The notes below the pieces were generated by a model. That model was given only the letters and a program-made list of their open reading frames with translations. It searched no databases and was not told the DNA's origin. Positions 21,942-32,350 of a stretch of 64,000 bases of DNA are shown one piece after another. Location of the stretch: positions 111,788,189-111,852,188 of the forward strand of contig NC_058523.1 in the NCBI RefSeq assembly GCF_904849725.1, read 5' to 3'. Position 1 is the first letter of the stretch. Every line of letters begins with the position of its first letter. Both the position numbers and the translations under genes were made by a program. This DNA is from Hordeum vulgare subsp. vulgare. Lineage: Eukaryota; Streptophyta; Magnoliopsida; Poales; Poaceae.

Positions 21942-22750
21942 TGCTCGTCCTCGAGTAGGGAAGTGATAAAGAATGAATTTTTGATGCTTTCATGCTACCT
22001 AGCATAGATGTCCTTTGTAACTCCTCTTATGTGACATGAATGTTCAGATCCGTCAGATTCAAAACAATAGTTTGCTATTGACGTGGAGACAATAATAATT
22101 CAAGCAAACTAGCAAGGTAATGATGAACTTTCAAAATAACAAGGCCAAAAGAAAGTTATCCCTACAAAATCATATAGTCTGGCTATGCTCTATCATCCTT
22201 GCACAATGAATTTAAATCATGCACAACCTCGGTATTGGCCAATTAATTGTTTTCACACCTTTACTTTCTCAAACTTTTTCAACTCTCACACAATACATGA
22301 GCGTGAGCCATGGTTTAAGCACTAAAAGTGGAATGGAGTGTGGTGGAGGTTGCAAGGCAAATAAGGAGAAGATGGTCACATTGACTAGGCATATCAATGA
22401 GCTATGGAGATGCTCATCAATAGATATCAATGTGAATGAGTAGGGATTGCCATACAAATGATGCACTAGAGCTAAGAGTATGTGAAAGCTCTTAAAAAAA
22501 CTAGTGGATGTGCATCCAACTTGCTTGCTCACGAAGACCTAAGGCAATTTTGAGGAAGCCCATCATTGGAATATACAAGCCAAGTTATATAATGAAAATT
22601 TCCCACTAGCTATATGGTGGTGAAAGAACGAGAGACTCTCAATCGTGAAGATCATGGTGCTTAATATGAAGCACAAGTGTGGAAAGGATATAGTAGCATT
22701 GTCCCTTCTCTCTTTTTCTCTCATTTTTTTGGTGGGCTCTTTGGCCTCTC

Positions 22751-22822
<72 letters not shown>

Positions 22823-24640
22823 ATTTTTGTGGCATATTTGGCCTCTTTTTGTAAATGGGCTTCGCTGGCCTCTTTTATTTCCTCACATGGGACAATGCTC
22901 CATCAATGATGATCATCACACTTACAACTCAAAACTTAGAGCAATGATGACTCTATATGAAATGCCTTCGGTAGTGTACCGTGACAATGATCTAGCATGG
23001 CATAGACATCAATGGAAACATCATGCTAGCTATCTTATGATCATGTAATGGCATTGTAGAAGCTGTGGCGCATGTCATGGTGGTAGTTGCATGGCAATAT
23101 ATCTCAAAATGGCTTTGAAAAAGCCATAGTAGGTAGGTATGGTGGCTGTTTTGAGGGAGGCTAACGGTGGTTTTATGCACCGGCGAAAGTTGCACGACAC
23201 TAAAGAAGATAGTAATGGTGGAAGGTGAAAGTGCATCTAAACCATGGACTCAACATTAGTCATGAAGAACTCATATACTTGTTGCAAAAGTTTTAGTAGT
23301 AATCGAAACAAAGCATTCAACGCATACTCCTAAGGGAAGGGTTGGTAGGTATAAACCATCGCACGATCCCGACCACTACACAAAGGATGACAATCAATAA
23401 ACTAATCATGCTCAGACTTCATCACATAGCGGTTCACCATACGTGCATGCTACGGGAATCACTAACTTCAACACAAGTATTTCTAGATCCACAACACCTT
23501 ACTAGTATAACTTCAATATTACCACAACCACAACTCAAAACTAATTGAGATGAATCAAACTTCTCTAACTACTCAATGCACATGAAGGTGGATGTTTTCA
23601 TATCCCCTTTGGATAACTACCCCTTTTGAGATTACTTTCATAGCATAGATCAACTACCACGCCACGCACTGCCGCGCTCCAAAAGATAGAAGTGAAGCAC
23701 ACAGAGCAAAATCAACTAGCTCAAAAGATATAGGTGAAACACATGTGAGCTGAATTGCCTAACCAAAGGATATAAGTGAAGCTCGACAAAATCACGGTGA
23801 GTGCATGTATCTCTCTCTAGGTGTGCAGCAAGGAAGATTGTGACAAAAAAAAGACTCCTACGATACAAGACGCTCCAGGCAAAACACATAACATGTGGTG
23901 AATGAAAATATAGCCCCAAGTAACGTTACCGATGGATTGAAGACGAAAGAGGGGATGCCTTCCCGGGGCATCCCCAAGCTTAGGCTTTTTCGGCATCCTT
24001 GAATCAACTTGGGGTGCCTTCCGCATCCCCAAGCTTGAGCTCTTGCCACTCTTTATCTCTTTGTTCATAAGAACTTCACCCAAAACTTGAAAACTTCACA
24101 ACACGAAACTTAACCAGAAACTCGTGATATCATTAGTATAAGAAAGCAAATCACCACTTCCTTAGGTACTGTAACAAACTTAAATTCTACTTATGTTGAT
24201 GTTGGGTTACTGTATTTTAAATCTTCCATGGCTAATACCCCCCCCCCATACTATCCATAGTTTCATCAAAATAAGCAACCAACTCAACAAAAACAGAATA
24301 TGTTAACAGTAGAACAGTCAGTAGCAATCTGTATACTTTGTATACTTCTGGTACTTCACAAAATCTGAAAAATTACGACAGTCTGAAGAATTTGCGTATA
24401 AATCAGCAGCAAAAAGAATCAACTCAAAAGCTGTTACAGAAAAAAAATGAAATTCTTTTCGTGAGCAGAAAGTTTCTGTCTTTTCCAGCATGATCAAACG
24501 ATCATCCGCAAGACTAATCATAACGGTTTTACTTGGCACAAATGCAAAAGAAACACAAAAAACACAATCACAACAGAATTATGATGGTGTGGACGCAACA
24601 AAACAGAAAGAAAAATATAAATTCATTGGGTTGCCACCCA
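21942..24640 (-). other. E3 3' non-coding region
   Basis: No supported gene. It is collinear in reverse with E2 4705-7317. Internal PPT copies appear in reverse complement at 23968-23983 and 24023-24036 (GCATCCCCAAGCTT core). The terminal PPT expected at about 21942 is absent. Confidence 0.7.
22753..22822. repeat. (TA)n microsatellite in E3
   Basis: About 70 bp of nearly pure TA repeats with one C interruption at 22807. It lies in the non-coding 3' region where E1 and E2 have A-rich low-complexity sequence instead. Confidence 0.95.
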
Positions 24641-24692
24641 ACAAGCGCTATTGTTTAACGCCCTTAGCTAGGCATTGATAATTCAATGATGC

Positions 24693-25439
24693 TCACACAA
24701 AAGACAAGAATTGAAGCACAACGAGAGCATCATAAAGCATGTGAAAATCACATCTAAATCTAACATACTTCCTATGCATAGGCATTTTATAGGAAAACAG
24801 ATTTTCAAGACAACCAATAGTTACCATATGCAAGGAAGAAGAATGAGACAATATCAATCTCAACAAAACGAGAGGTGATTTAGTGATATGAAAGTTTCTA
24901 CCACCATATTTTCCTCTCTCATAATAATTACATCTGGGATCATATTTGAATTCAACAATGTAACTATCACATAGGATATTCTTTTCATGATCCATATGCA
25001 TGCAAAGTTGACGCTCTTCAAAAATAGTGGGATTATCTTCAACTAAAGTCATGACTTCTCCAAACCCACTTTCAATAATATTGCAAATATCATATTCATC
25101 ATGAGGCTTAAACAAATTTTCAAGATGAGAAAAATCATCGCCCCACTCATGATCATTGCAACAAGTAGTGGACATAGCAAAACTAGCATCTCCAAGCTTA
25201 GGGTTTTGCATATTTTTAGCATGATTGGCACTAATAGAATTTATAGTGAAACCATTGCAATCATGCTTTTCATCCAAGGAGCCCTCATGAATCACTTCAT
25301 AAATTTCTTCCTCACAATTTTCAGATTCACGCATCTCAAGCAAAACTCCATAAAGATAGTCAAATGCACTCAACTCACTAGCAATTGGATCAACATAATT
25401 GGATCTCTTAAAGAGATTAGCAAGTGGATGATGATCCAT
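24693..25439 (-). CDS. E3 uncharacterised 248-residue ORF in the gag position
   Basis: Uninterrupted frame starting M-D-H-H-P-L-A-N-L-F-K and ending L-S-F-V. It is acidic in the middle (E-N-C-E-E-E-I-Y-E-V), with Cys/His pairs (C-C-N-D-H-E-W, C-N-Y-Y-E-R) that do not form a standard zinc knuckle. It lies between the PBS/leader and the conserved post-stop motif at 24627-24673, exactly where E2 has a coiled-coil gag and E1 a protease. I do not recognise a domain. It could be a divergent Gag-related protein or the N-terminal part of a longer polyprotein. That it is open for 248 codons in an otherwise decayed family suggests a fairly recent copy. Confidence 0.5.
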   Translation of the reverse strand: MDHHPLANLFKRSNYVDPIASELSAFDYLYGVLLEMRESENCEEEIYEVIHEGSLDEKHDCNGFTINSISANHAKNMQNPKLGDASFAMSTTCCNDHEWGDDFSHLENLFKPHDEYDICNIIESGFGEVMTLVEDNPTIFEERQLCMHMDHEKNILCDSYIVEFKYDPRCNYYERGKYGGRNFHITKSPLVLLRLILSHSSSLHMVTIGCLENLFSYKMPMHRKYVRFRCDFHMLYDALVVLQFLSFV

Positions 25440-25656
25440 ATCACTAGATTTTCAGCAAGCGAAGATGCAAGCATATTGAAGGCACATGGCACACAAGCGA
25501 ACAGAAAGCAAGCGAGAGAAAAGGGCGAACGAAAAAGGCAAACGAAAAAGACAAATTGGTGAAGTGGGGGAGAGGGAAACGAGAGGCAACTGGCAAACAA
25601 AGTAAATGCAAGAGATGAGTTTGCGACACTTACTTGATGAGTTCTTGACTTGATCC

Positions 25657-25674
25657 TCCCCGACAACGGCGCCA
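25657..25674 (-). other. E3 primer-binding site (tRNA-Asp type)
   Basis: On the reverse strand TGGCGCCGTTGTCGGGGA, ten bases after the 5' LTR end, one mismatch to the plant tRNA-Asp complement. A pyrimidine-rich leader (25440-25656) follows. Confidence 0.88.
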
Positions 25675-25684
25675 GAAATCGTTC

Positions 25685-27243
25685 TGCTGCTGGCTACGCC
25701 TATAGGGATTTCCTTGGCAAATATGCAAAGGATTCCCCCGCGGCCTTGGAGCCATGCGTTGGTGTTCCCTTGAAGAGGAAAGGGTGATGTAGCACAACGG
25801 CGGTAAGTATTTCCCTCAGTTTGAGAACCAAGGTATTAATCCAGTAGGAGGATAACGTCAAGTCACAAGTACCTGCACAAACACAAAGAGTTTGCACCCA
25901 ACGCTATGAAGGGGTTGTCAATCCCTTATAGATTGTTTGCAAAGTGAAAACTGAAAGCAAAAAAGTAATCACAGCAAAGTAAAAGTAAAAGCTGAGATGA
26001 TAATTGTGAATAGACCCGGGGGCCGTAGTGTTCACTAGTGGCTTGTCTCATAAAAGCAAGTAGACGGTGGGTGAACGAATTAATGTCGAGCAATTGATAG
26101 AACCGCGCAAAGTCATGACGTTATCTATGGCAATGATCATACATATAGGCATCACGTACAAAACAAGTAGACCGATACTTTCTGCATCTACTACTATTAC
26201 TCCACATGTCGACCGCTATCTAGCATGCATCTAGTGTATTGAGTTCATAAGACAGAGTAACGCCTTAAGCAAGATGACATGATGTAGATGGACAATCTCA
26301 AATCTATGATGAAAGCCCATCTTGTTACCCTTGATGGCAACAACATGATGTGTGCCTTGCTGCCCCTTCTGTCACTCGGAAAGGTTACCGCACGGTATGA
26401 ACCCAAAACCAAGCACTTCTCCCATTGCAAGAATCATAGATCTAGTTGGCCAAACAAAACCCAAGACTCGGAGAGACTTACAAGGATATCAAAGCATGCA
26501 TATAAGAAATCAACAAAGACTCAAATATAATTCATAGATAATCTGATCACAAATCCACAATTCATCGGATCTCGACAAACACACCGTCAAAGAGGATTAC
26601 ATCGGATAGATCTCCATGAAGATTATGGAGAACTTTGTATTGAAGATCCAAGAGAGAGAAGAAGCCATCTAGCTACTAACTACGGACCCGTAGGTCTCAA
26701 GTAGACTACTCACGAGTCATTGGAGAGGCAATGATGTTGATGTAGAAGCCCTCCAGCTCCAATGTCCCCTCTGGCAGGGCACCGGGAAGGGTCTCTAGAT
26801 GAGATCTTGCAGAAACAAAAGCTTGCGGCGGCGAAAAAGTGGTTTCGTGGACGCCTTGATTTTTTCTGGGATTTTAGGGAATATATAGGCCAAACACCTA
26901 GGGCAGGGGAGCTCCAGGGAGGCCACAAGCCTGGTAGCCGCGGGCCCCCCTGGTCGCGGACACAGGGCTTGTGGAATCCCTATGGGCCTCCTGCCTTTGC
27001 CCTCAAGTCCCCCAATCTTCTTTTGTTCTGGAAAAATTCATTTCGGGGATTTTATTCCGTTTGGACTCCGTTCCAAAATCAGATCTGAAAAGAGTCAAAA
27101 ACACAGAAAAACAGGAACTGGCACTTGGCACTGAATTAATAAGTTAGTCCCAAAAAAGATATAAAAGGTATATAAAACATCCAAAGTTGACAAGATAACA
27201 GCATGAAACCATCAAAAATTATGGATACGTTTGAGACGTATCA
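25685..27243 (-). repeat. E3 5' LTR (type A)
   Basis: 1559 bp, TGATACGTCTCAAACG at 27243 to CCAGCAGCA at 25685. It is very similar to the E3 3' LTR. The palindrome around 26918-26973 (reverse strand promoter side) is slightly degenerate (GGCCACAAGCC...GGCTTGTGGAA). Confidence 0.9.
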
Positions 27244-27275
27244 TCATGCATCACCTCCACTTGGGTCCATAGGCC

Positions 27276-28063
27276 TGTTGGAAATATGCCCTAGAGGCAA
27301 TACTAAATTGGTTATTATTATATGTCCTTGTTTATGATAATCGTTTATTATCCATGCTACAATTGTATTGATTGGAAACTCAAATACATGTGTGGATACA
27401 TAGACAACACATTGTCCCTAGTGAGCCTCTAGTTGACTAGCTCGTTGATCAAAGATGGTCAAGGTTTCCTGGCCATAGACAAGTGTTGTCACTTGATAAT
27501 GGGATCACATCATTAGGAGAATAATGTGATGGACAAGACCCAAACTATAAATGTAGCATATGATCGTGTTATTTTGTTGCTATTGTTTTCTGCATGTCAA
27601 GTATACATTCCTATAACCATGAGATCATGTAACTCACTGACACCGGAGGAATGCCTTGTGCGTATCAAACATCGCAACGTTACCGGTGACCATAAAGGTG
27701 CTCTATAGGTATATCCTAAGGTGTCTATTGAGTTAGTATGGATCAAGACTGGGATTTGTCACTCCGTGTGACGGATAGGTATCTCGGGGCCGACTCGGTA
27801 ATACAACAACGCAAACAAGCCTTGCAAGCATTATGACTAAAGAGTTAGCCACAGGATCTTGTATTACGGAACGAATAAAGAGACTTGCCAGTAACAATAT
27901 TGAAATAGGTATGTCGATACCGACGATCGAATCTCGGGCAAGTAACATACCGAAGGACAAAGGGAATGATATACGGGATTGTGTGAATCCTTGACATAGA
28001 GGTTCACCCGATAAGATCTTCGTAGAATATGTAGGATCTAATATGGACGTCCAAGTCCTATCG
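27276..28063 (+). repeat. BARE/Angela-type LTR, 5' part
   Basis: Starts TGTTGGAAATATGCCCTAG, the hallmark BARE/Angela LTR start. It aligns with the solo LTR at 42543-44355 up to about 28058, where E7 interrupts it. The rest would lie beyond the right edge of the window if E7 is a simple insertion. Confidence 0.85.
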
Positions 28064-28623
28064 TGGGTATAAGCGTGACCGTAGATGAGTAGGGTACGAA
28101 AGTAGAGGGTAGAGTCCTAGCTACGACAAGGTTGTATGAGTTCAGGCCCCTCTGCGGTGGAGGTAACAGCCCTACGTCTCAGTGTTGTGGAGCTTTTGTG
28201 TCGAGTGGAATATAGATGTTACAGAATGTGAACCCTTGTGCCAGAGGGGAGGGGTGGCTTATATAGAGTGCACAACCCCTCATAAGTGTCCAGCCTTAAA
28301 GGGTGCAAGAAGTGAGATTAAATGCATACGTTACAAGTAACGTATGCCATAAATGACAATAACTACAGTAGTCTAACGTATGACCATTAGCGTCTCCGAG
28401 GTGGCTTCTGGCCTTCTATGTCGACTGGCTTCTGGTATTCACCGAGTGGAATCCAGTCGTCGAGTATAAGATAATTTTCCGAGAGGTTTTCTACCGAGTG
28501 GACAAGAGATTGTCTTAATCCAGTCGGTAGGCATCTTGTGACCTTTAAGCTAATAATGAGCTGCCCATGGTTAGGACTTATGGGTCAGGCCTATGACCCT
28601 ACCCGAGGGCTATAACCCCATCA
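28064..28623 (-). repeat. E7 3' LTR
   Basis: 560 bp. On the reverse strand TGATGGGGTTATAGCCC...CGCTTATACCCA. A TATA box CTATATAAGCC (reverse strand, near 28255-28266) is followed by a plausible transcript start and U5-like sequence. Both ends have TG...CA. Confidence 0.65.
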
Positions 28624-28635
28624 TTAGCCCCCGAA
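28624..28635 (-). other. E7 polypurine-tract candidate
   Basis: Reverse strand TTCGGGGGCTAA directly before the LTR start, the expected PPT place. It supports the reverse orientation of E7. Confidence 0.55.
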
Positions 28636-28912
28636 TGGATCGAGGTTCGAGTGGAGAAGGTGTATCTGTAAATCTTGATATAGCAGACTGAGTTTGAATG
28701 CCCTTCAAAGTTTTGTCGAATTGGATGTCGATTGTAATCTTCGTCGTTCGCCTTAATCAATTCTTCTTGGTACAAAATGTCTGAGTGAATTTGAAGATCC
28801 GAGTGAGCAAGCGAATCGGCGCGTCTGACAGTATCTTCTGATGTGACTAGTCACCCTGTCAACTCCGGATTTTCTGGGATTCGAAAATTTCGGTTGCCGC
28901 GCGTTACGCGGC

Positions 28913-29048
28913 GATGACGTCATCACCATCAAGTGGATCGCGTCGCCTCGATTCATGTGCCTCTATCTCCGTCACGTGTCTCATGGTGGCCTGCGAAGAG
29001 ATAAGTTGAGGGCCCACTTGCTAGTGACCCAGTCGGTTGGTTATAAAA
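28913..29048 (+). promoter_or_regulatory. Promoter of the antisense gene of E7
   Basis: A perfect palindromic CRE/bZIP site TGACGTCA (28915-28922, in a 12-bp palindrome GATGACGTCATC), a G-box CACGTG (28973-28978) and a TATA box TTATAAAA (29041-29048). The ATG is at 29156, giving a leader of roughly 80 bp. Spacing is that of an ordinary plant Pol II promoter. Confidence 0.6.
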
Positions 29049-29155
29049 GCCTCCAACGCTAGGTTTGGAACGACATCGCCTTCTTCCTCTCCTCTGCTCT
29101 TTCTTCTCCTTAGCCACCAACGCAAACCGAAGCAACCAATATCACCGCTGCCACT

Positions 29156-30124
29156 ATGACGAAAGGGCAAACCAGCAAGCTGGAGAAGGCGAAGAAGAAG
29201 GGCGGCGCCAAGTCCAAGAAGCAGGCTCTGCCGCCGGGCTGGATCCAGGGGGATTTCCTCCCATCCACTGTGCGGAAGGACGATATCCTCGATCTCGTCG
29301 AGCATGGCATGTTGGCGGACAAGTCTTGGAGGCTTTCTGGAGATGAGATCGAGCCCGAGCCGCGGGAGGGAGAGCGGGTCCTCCTCCTGACCCACGTCAA
29401 AAGAGGTTTCTCTCTGTCGCCCCATCCTTTCATTCGGCGGTTCCTGAACTTCTTTGGGGCGCAGTTGCATCACTTTCCTCCGAATGCCATTGCCCACCTT
29501 TATTGCTTTATCACCTTATGTGAGTGTTTCTTGGGGTGTCCACCTCACTGGGGACTCTTTAAATCTATCTTCACCGTGTGTTCTCAGTCGGTGAAGAAGG
29601 TCAATCCGACTGATGACAAAACCCATGTCATCCAATTGTGTGGGAGCTTAGGACTTCAAAAGAGATCCAAAAGTAGCTATCCTGCCATGACCTTTCCCGA
29701 GTCGGTTCGCAACTGGAAAGCCACTTGGTTCTACTGTAATGATGTTGCTTGCCCGAATATGTCGAGTGGACTCCCTCCCTTTACTTTAGAGCGACCGAGT
29801 GCTCCGAGGACGTTAGTTTCAACGAAGGAGGAGAAAGCCCAGGTGGATCCTCTAGTCAAAGCGCTGATTGGTCTGGTTCGCAACGGAGTGACAGGAATGG
29901 ATCTGTTAGAGACCTTCCTTGGCAGACGCATCCAGCCTCTCCAAGCTCGGGACCACACTATGTGGCATTACACTGGCCCTGAAGACTCCACTCGGTCTCA
30001 TCCTAAGGAAGTGGATGAAGACACGGTAGCGAAGTGGATTTGCGGAATAGTTGGTCCTTGTGATAATCCGATGGGGGTGAAGAGGGTCCTACCCTTCTCT
30101 GCTCAAAACCCGCCAACAAACAAG
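29156..30124 (+). CDS. Antisense gene of E7, exon 1: PF04195-type ('putative gypsy type transposon') protein
   Basis: 323 codons in frame from the ATG at 29156 (M-T-K-G-Q-T-S-K) to the splice donor AAG|GTTAGT at 30124/30125. A basic Lys-rich N-terminus is followed by the conserved core with F-I-R-R-F-L-N-F-F, A-I-A-H-L-Y-C-F-I-T-L-C and W-K-A-T-W-F-Y, typical of the plant PF04195 family by memory. The function of this family is unknown despite its name; it is not a proven transposase. Later exons (30190-30577, 30654-about 30739, about 62477-62842, 63411-63706, from 63796) are interrupted by stops, so the complete gene is a pseudogene here, but exon 1 is clean. Confidence 0.7.
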
Positions 30125-30189
30125 GTTAGTTCTTCTCTGTTGAATATTTTTGCATTCGAACCGAGTGCTTGCAATTTCCTTGTCGACAG

Positions 30190-30577
30190 AGCTTGTGGAT
30201 TGCATCTTGGAGGCGTCGACGAATTTGCATTCTCCGGTCCCGAACAACAACGCACTCGATCTATAGGAGGGGAGCATGGAGGATAGCGCGGAGAGTGAGG
30301 ACTATGTCGAAGACAACAAAGAGACCGAGGAGGAGGAGTCGGAGGAAAGCGAGGAGGAGAACTCGTCTCCTTCTCACCACGAGCCCCGGTCCAAGCTGCG
30401 TCACGATCCCACGGGCACTCCGAGCAAGCCTTTGGCGTCGAGTGGCAGGAGTGCCAAACGCGTCAGGGGATCGTCTGGTGAACAAGTGGAGCAGCCTGCA
30501 AAGGTGTCATAGCCCAGCGGACCCAAACCTCGGAAGGCTCTGCCTAGAATGAGGATCGCCGTGCTAGTCGCCTCTGC
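30190..30577 (+). pseudogene. Antisense gene of E7, exon 2 (acidic region)
   Basis: Follows an intron of about 65 bp ending GTCGACAG(AG). The frame in phase with exon 1 starts at 30192 and reads a strongly acidic low-complexity stretch (E-E-E-E-S-E-E-S-E-E-E-N). In-frame TAG codons near 30264 and at 30510-30512 break it. The donor GTAAGT is at 30578. The acceptor may be two bases either way. Confidence 0.55.
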
Positions 30578-30653
30578 GTAAGTACTTGACCTTCTCCTCT
30601 TATCCGAGTGAACTTTTCATGTTGATGATGACCGAATGGAATTACATTGACAG

Positions 30654-30739
30654 AGCTGCTACCTCTGTAATGTCGCCACCGCGAGGGGGCGAAGACCCCA
30701 TGGAGGTTGATATCACGAACACATCCACTTCACAGCTAC
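30654..30739 (+). pseudogene. Antisense gene of E7, exon 3 (putative)
   Basis: Preceded by ATTGACAG at 30646-30653 and followed by a possible donor GTATTA at 30740. It encodes a short P-R-G-G-E-D-P-M-E-V-D segment. E5 is inserted 86 bp downstream, within the next intron. Confidence 0.4.
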
Positions 30740-30825
30740 GTATTACTGATTTTTGACTCTATGTTACTCTTCCATGTGTATGATTTTCTGGCCGTAACTT
30801 CTGGTGTTTCTATTTGACAACCGTG

Positions 30826-32271
30826 TGATACATCTCTGTCGTATCTACTTTTCCAAACTCTTTTGCCCTTGTTTTGGACTCTATTTGCATGATTTGAATG
30901 GAACTAACCCGGACTAACGTTGTTTTCAACGGAATTGCCATGGTATTGTTTTTGCGTAGAAATAAAAGTTCTCGGAATGACCTAGAAATTTACGAGGATT
31001 TTTTGTGGAATATATAAAAAATACTGGCGCAAGAATCAAATGGAGGAGTGGAGCGAGGATCCCACAAGCCCACCAAGCGCGGGCCCCCTGGCCACGCCTA
31101 GCAGGCTTGTGGGGCCCTCGGAGCTCCGCCGCCTCCAACTCCATCTATATTTAGTCCCTTTTGTCCGGAAAAAAATAAAGGAGGAGAGTTCATCACGTTT
31201 TATGATACGGAGGCGCCGCCACCACCTGTTCTTCCTCTGGAGGGCAGATCTAGAGTCTGTTCTGGGCTCCGGAGAGGGGAGATCGTCGCCATCGTCATCA
31301 CCAACCTTCCTTCATTGCCAATTCCATGATGCTCTTCATCGTTCATGAGTAACCTCATCGTAGGCTTGCTGGACGGTGATGGGTTGGATGAGATCTATCA
31401 TGTAATCGAGTTAGTTTTGATGGGGATTGATCCCTATTATCCACTATGTTCTGAGATTGATGTTGCTACTACTTTGCCATGCTTAATGCTTGTCACTAGG
31501 GCCCGAGTGCCATGATTTCCGATCTGAACCTATTATGTTCTCGTCAATATATGTGTGTTCTTGATCCTATCTTTCAAGTTGTAGTCACCTACTATGTGTT
31601 ATGACTCGGCAACCCCGGAGTGACAATAGCCGGAACCACTCCCGGAGATGACCATAGTATGAGGAGTTCATGTATTCACTAAGTGCTAATGCGTTGTTCC
31701 GGTTCTCTATTAAAAGGAGAACCTTAATATCCCGTAGTTTCCATTAGGACCCCGCTGCCACGGGAGGGATGGACAATAGATGTCATGCAAGTTCTTTTCC
31801 CTAAGCACGTATGACTATATACGGAATACATATCTATATTACATTGATGAACTCGAGCTAGTTACATATCTCTTCGTGTTATAATTGCATGATGAATGTC
31901 ATCTGGCATAATTATCCATCACCGATCCAATGCCTACGAGTTTTTCCTACTGGTCCTTGCTATGTTACTTTTCTGCTACTGCTGTCACTACTGCTACTTT
32001 TACACTCTCGCTACTGTTGTCACTGCTCCTACTGTTACTCTGCTGCTACTGCTGTCACCGCTACTATTACCGTTGCTACTGTTGCTATCACACCACTTTG
32101 CTACTGATACTTTGCTGCAGATACTAAGTCTTTCAGGTGTGGTTGAATTGAAAACTCAATTGCTAATACTCGAGAATATTCTTTGGCTTCCCCTTGTGTT
32201 GAATCAACAAATTTGGGTTGAATACTCTACCCTCGAAAAGTGTTGCGATCCCCTATACTTGTGGGTTATCA
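30826..32271 (+). repeat. E5 5' LTR (type C)
   Basis: 1446 bp, TGATACATCTCTGTCG...CTTGTGGGTTATCA. Palindrome arms CCCACAAGCC (31061-31070) and GGCTTGTGGG (31104-31113), then a weak TATA-like CTATATTTAG near 31143. A degenerate GCTACTGTT-type triplet array occupies about 31970-32110. Confidence 0.9.
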
Positions 32272-32282
32272 AGACTATTTTC

Positions 32283-32300
32283 TGGCGCCGTTGCCGGGGA
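32283..32300 (+). other. E5 primer-binding site (tRNA-Asp)
   Basis: TGGCGCCGTTGCCGGGGA, perfect to the plant tRNA-Asp complement, 11 bases after the LTR. Confidence 0.92.
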
Positions 32301-32350
32301 AGCATAGCACTATTCTGTGAGTCACTTGGGATTTGCGTATGCTGATCACT

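Larger units (their letters stand above)
20384..27243 (-). mobile_element. E3: type-A Gypsy LTR retrotransposon, reverse strand, non-autonomous
   Basis: LTRs at 25685-27243 (5') and 20384-21941 (3'), tRNA-Asp PBS, one open reading frame and a non-coding 3' region collinear with E1 and E2. No pol. The flanks (TGCTG 20379-20383, TCATG 27244-27248) share three of five bases and are not a convincing TSD. The 3' LTR starts CGATACG instead of TGATACG and the PPT next to it is missing. E3 is followed by 32 bp of unassigned sequence (27244-27275). Confidence 0.88.

Noticed and set aside
22753..22822. TA repeat as an origin or scaffold element
   Set aside because: Simple microsatellite within a retrotransposon; no further support.
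20379..27248. TSD for E3 (TGCTG and TCATG)
   Set aside because: Only three of five bases agree; not enough to claim.
32283..32300. tRNA-Asp gene fragments at PBS sites
   Set aside because: Only 18 bases match, in the complementary sense and at fixed distance from LTR ends, so they are primer-binding sites.
31896..32345. Leu/Ser-rich frames resembling membrane proteins (also 4071-4304, 34391-34547, 62089-62327)
   Set aside because: They arise from the degenerate triplet array of type-C LTRs and differ between copies.
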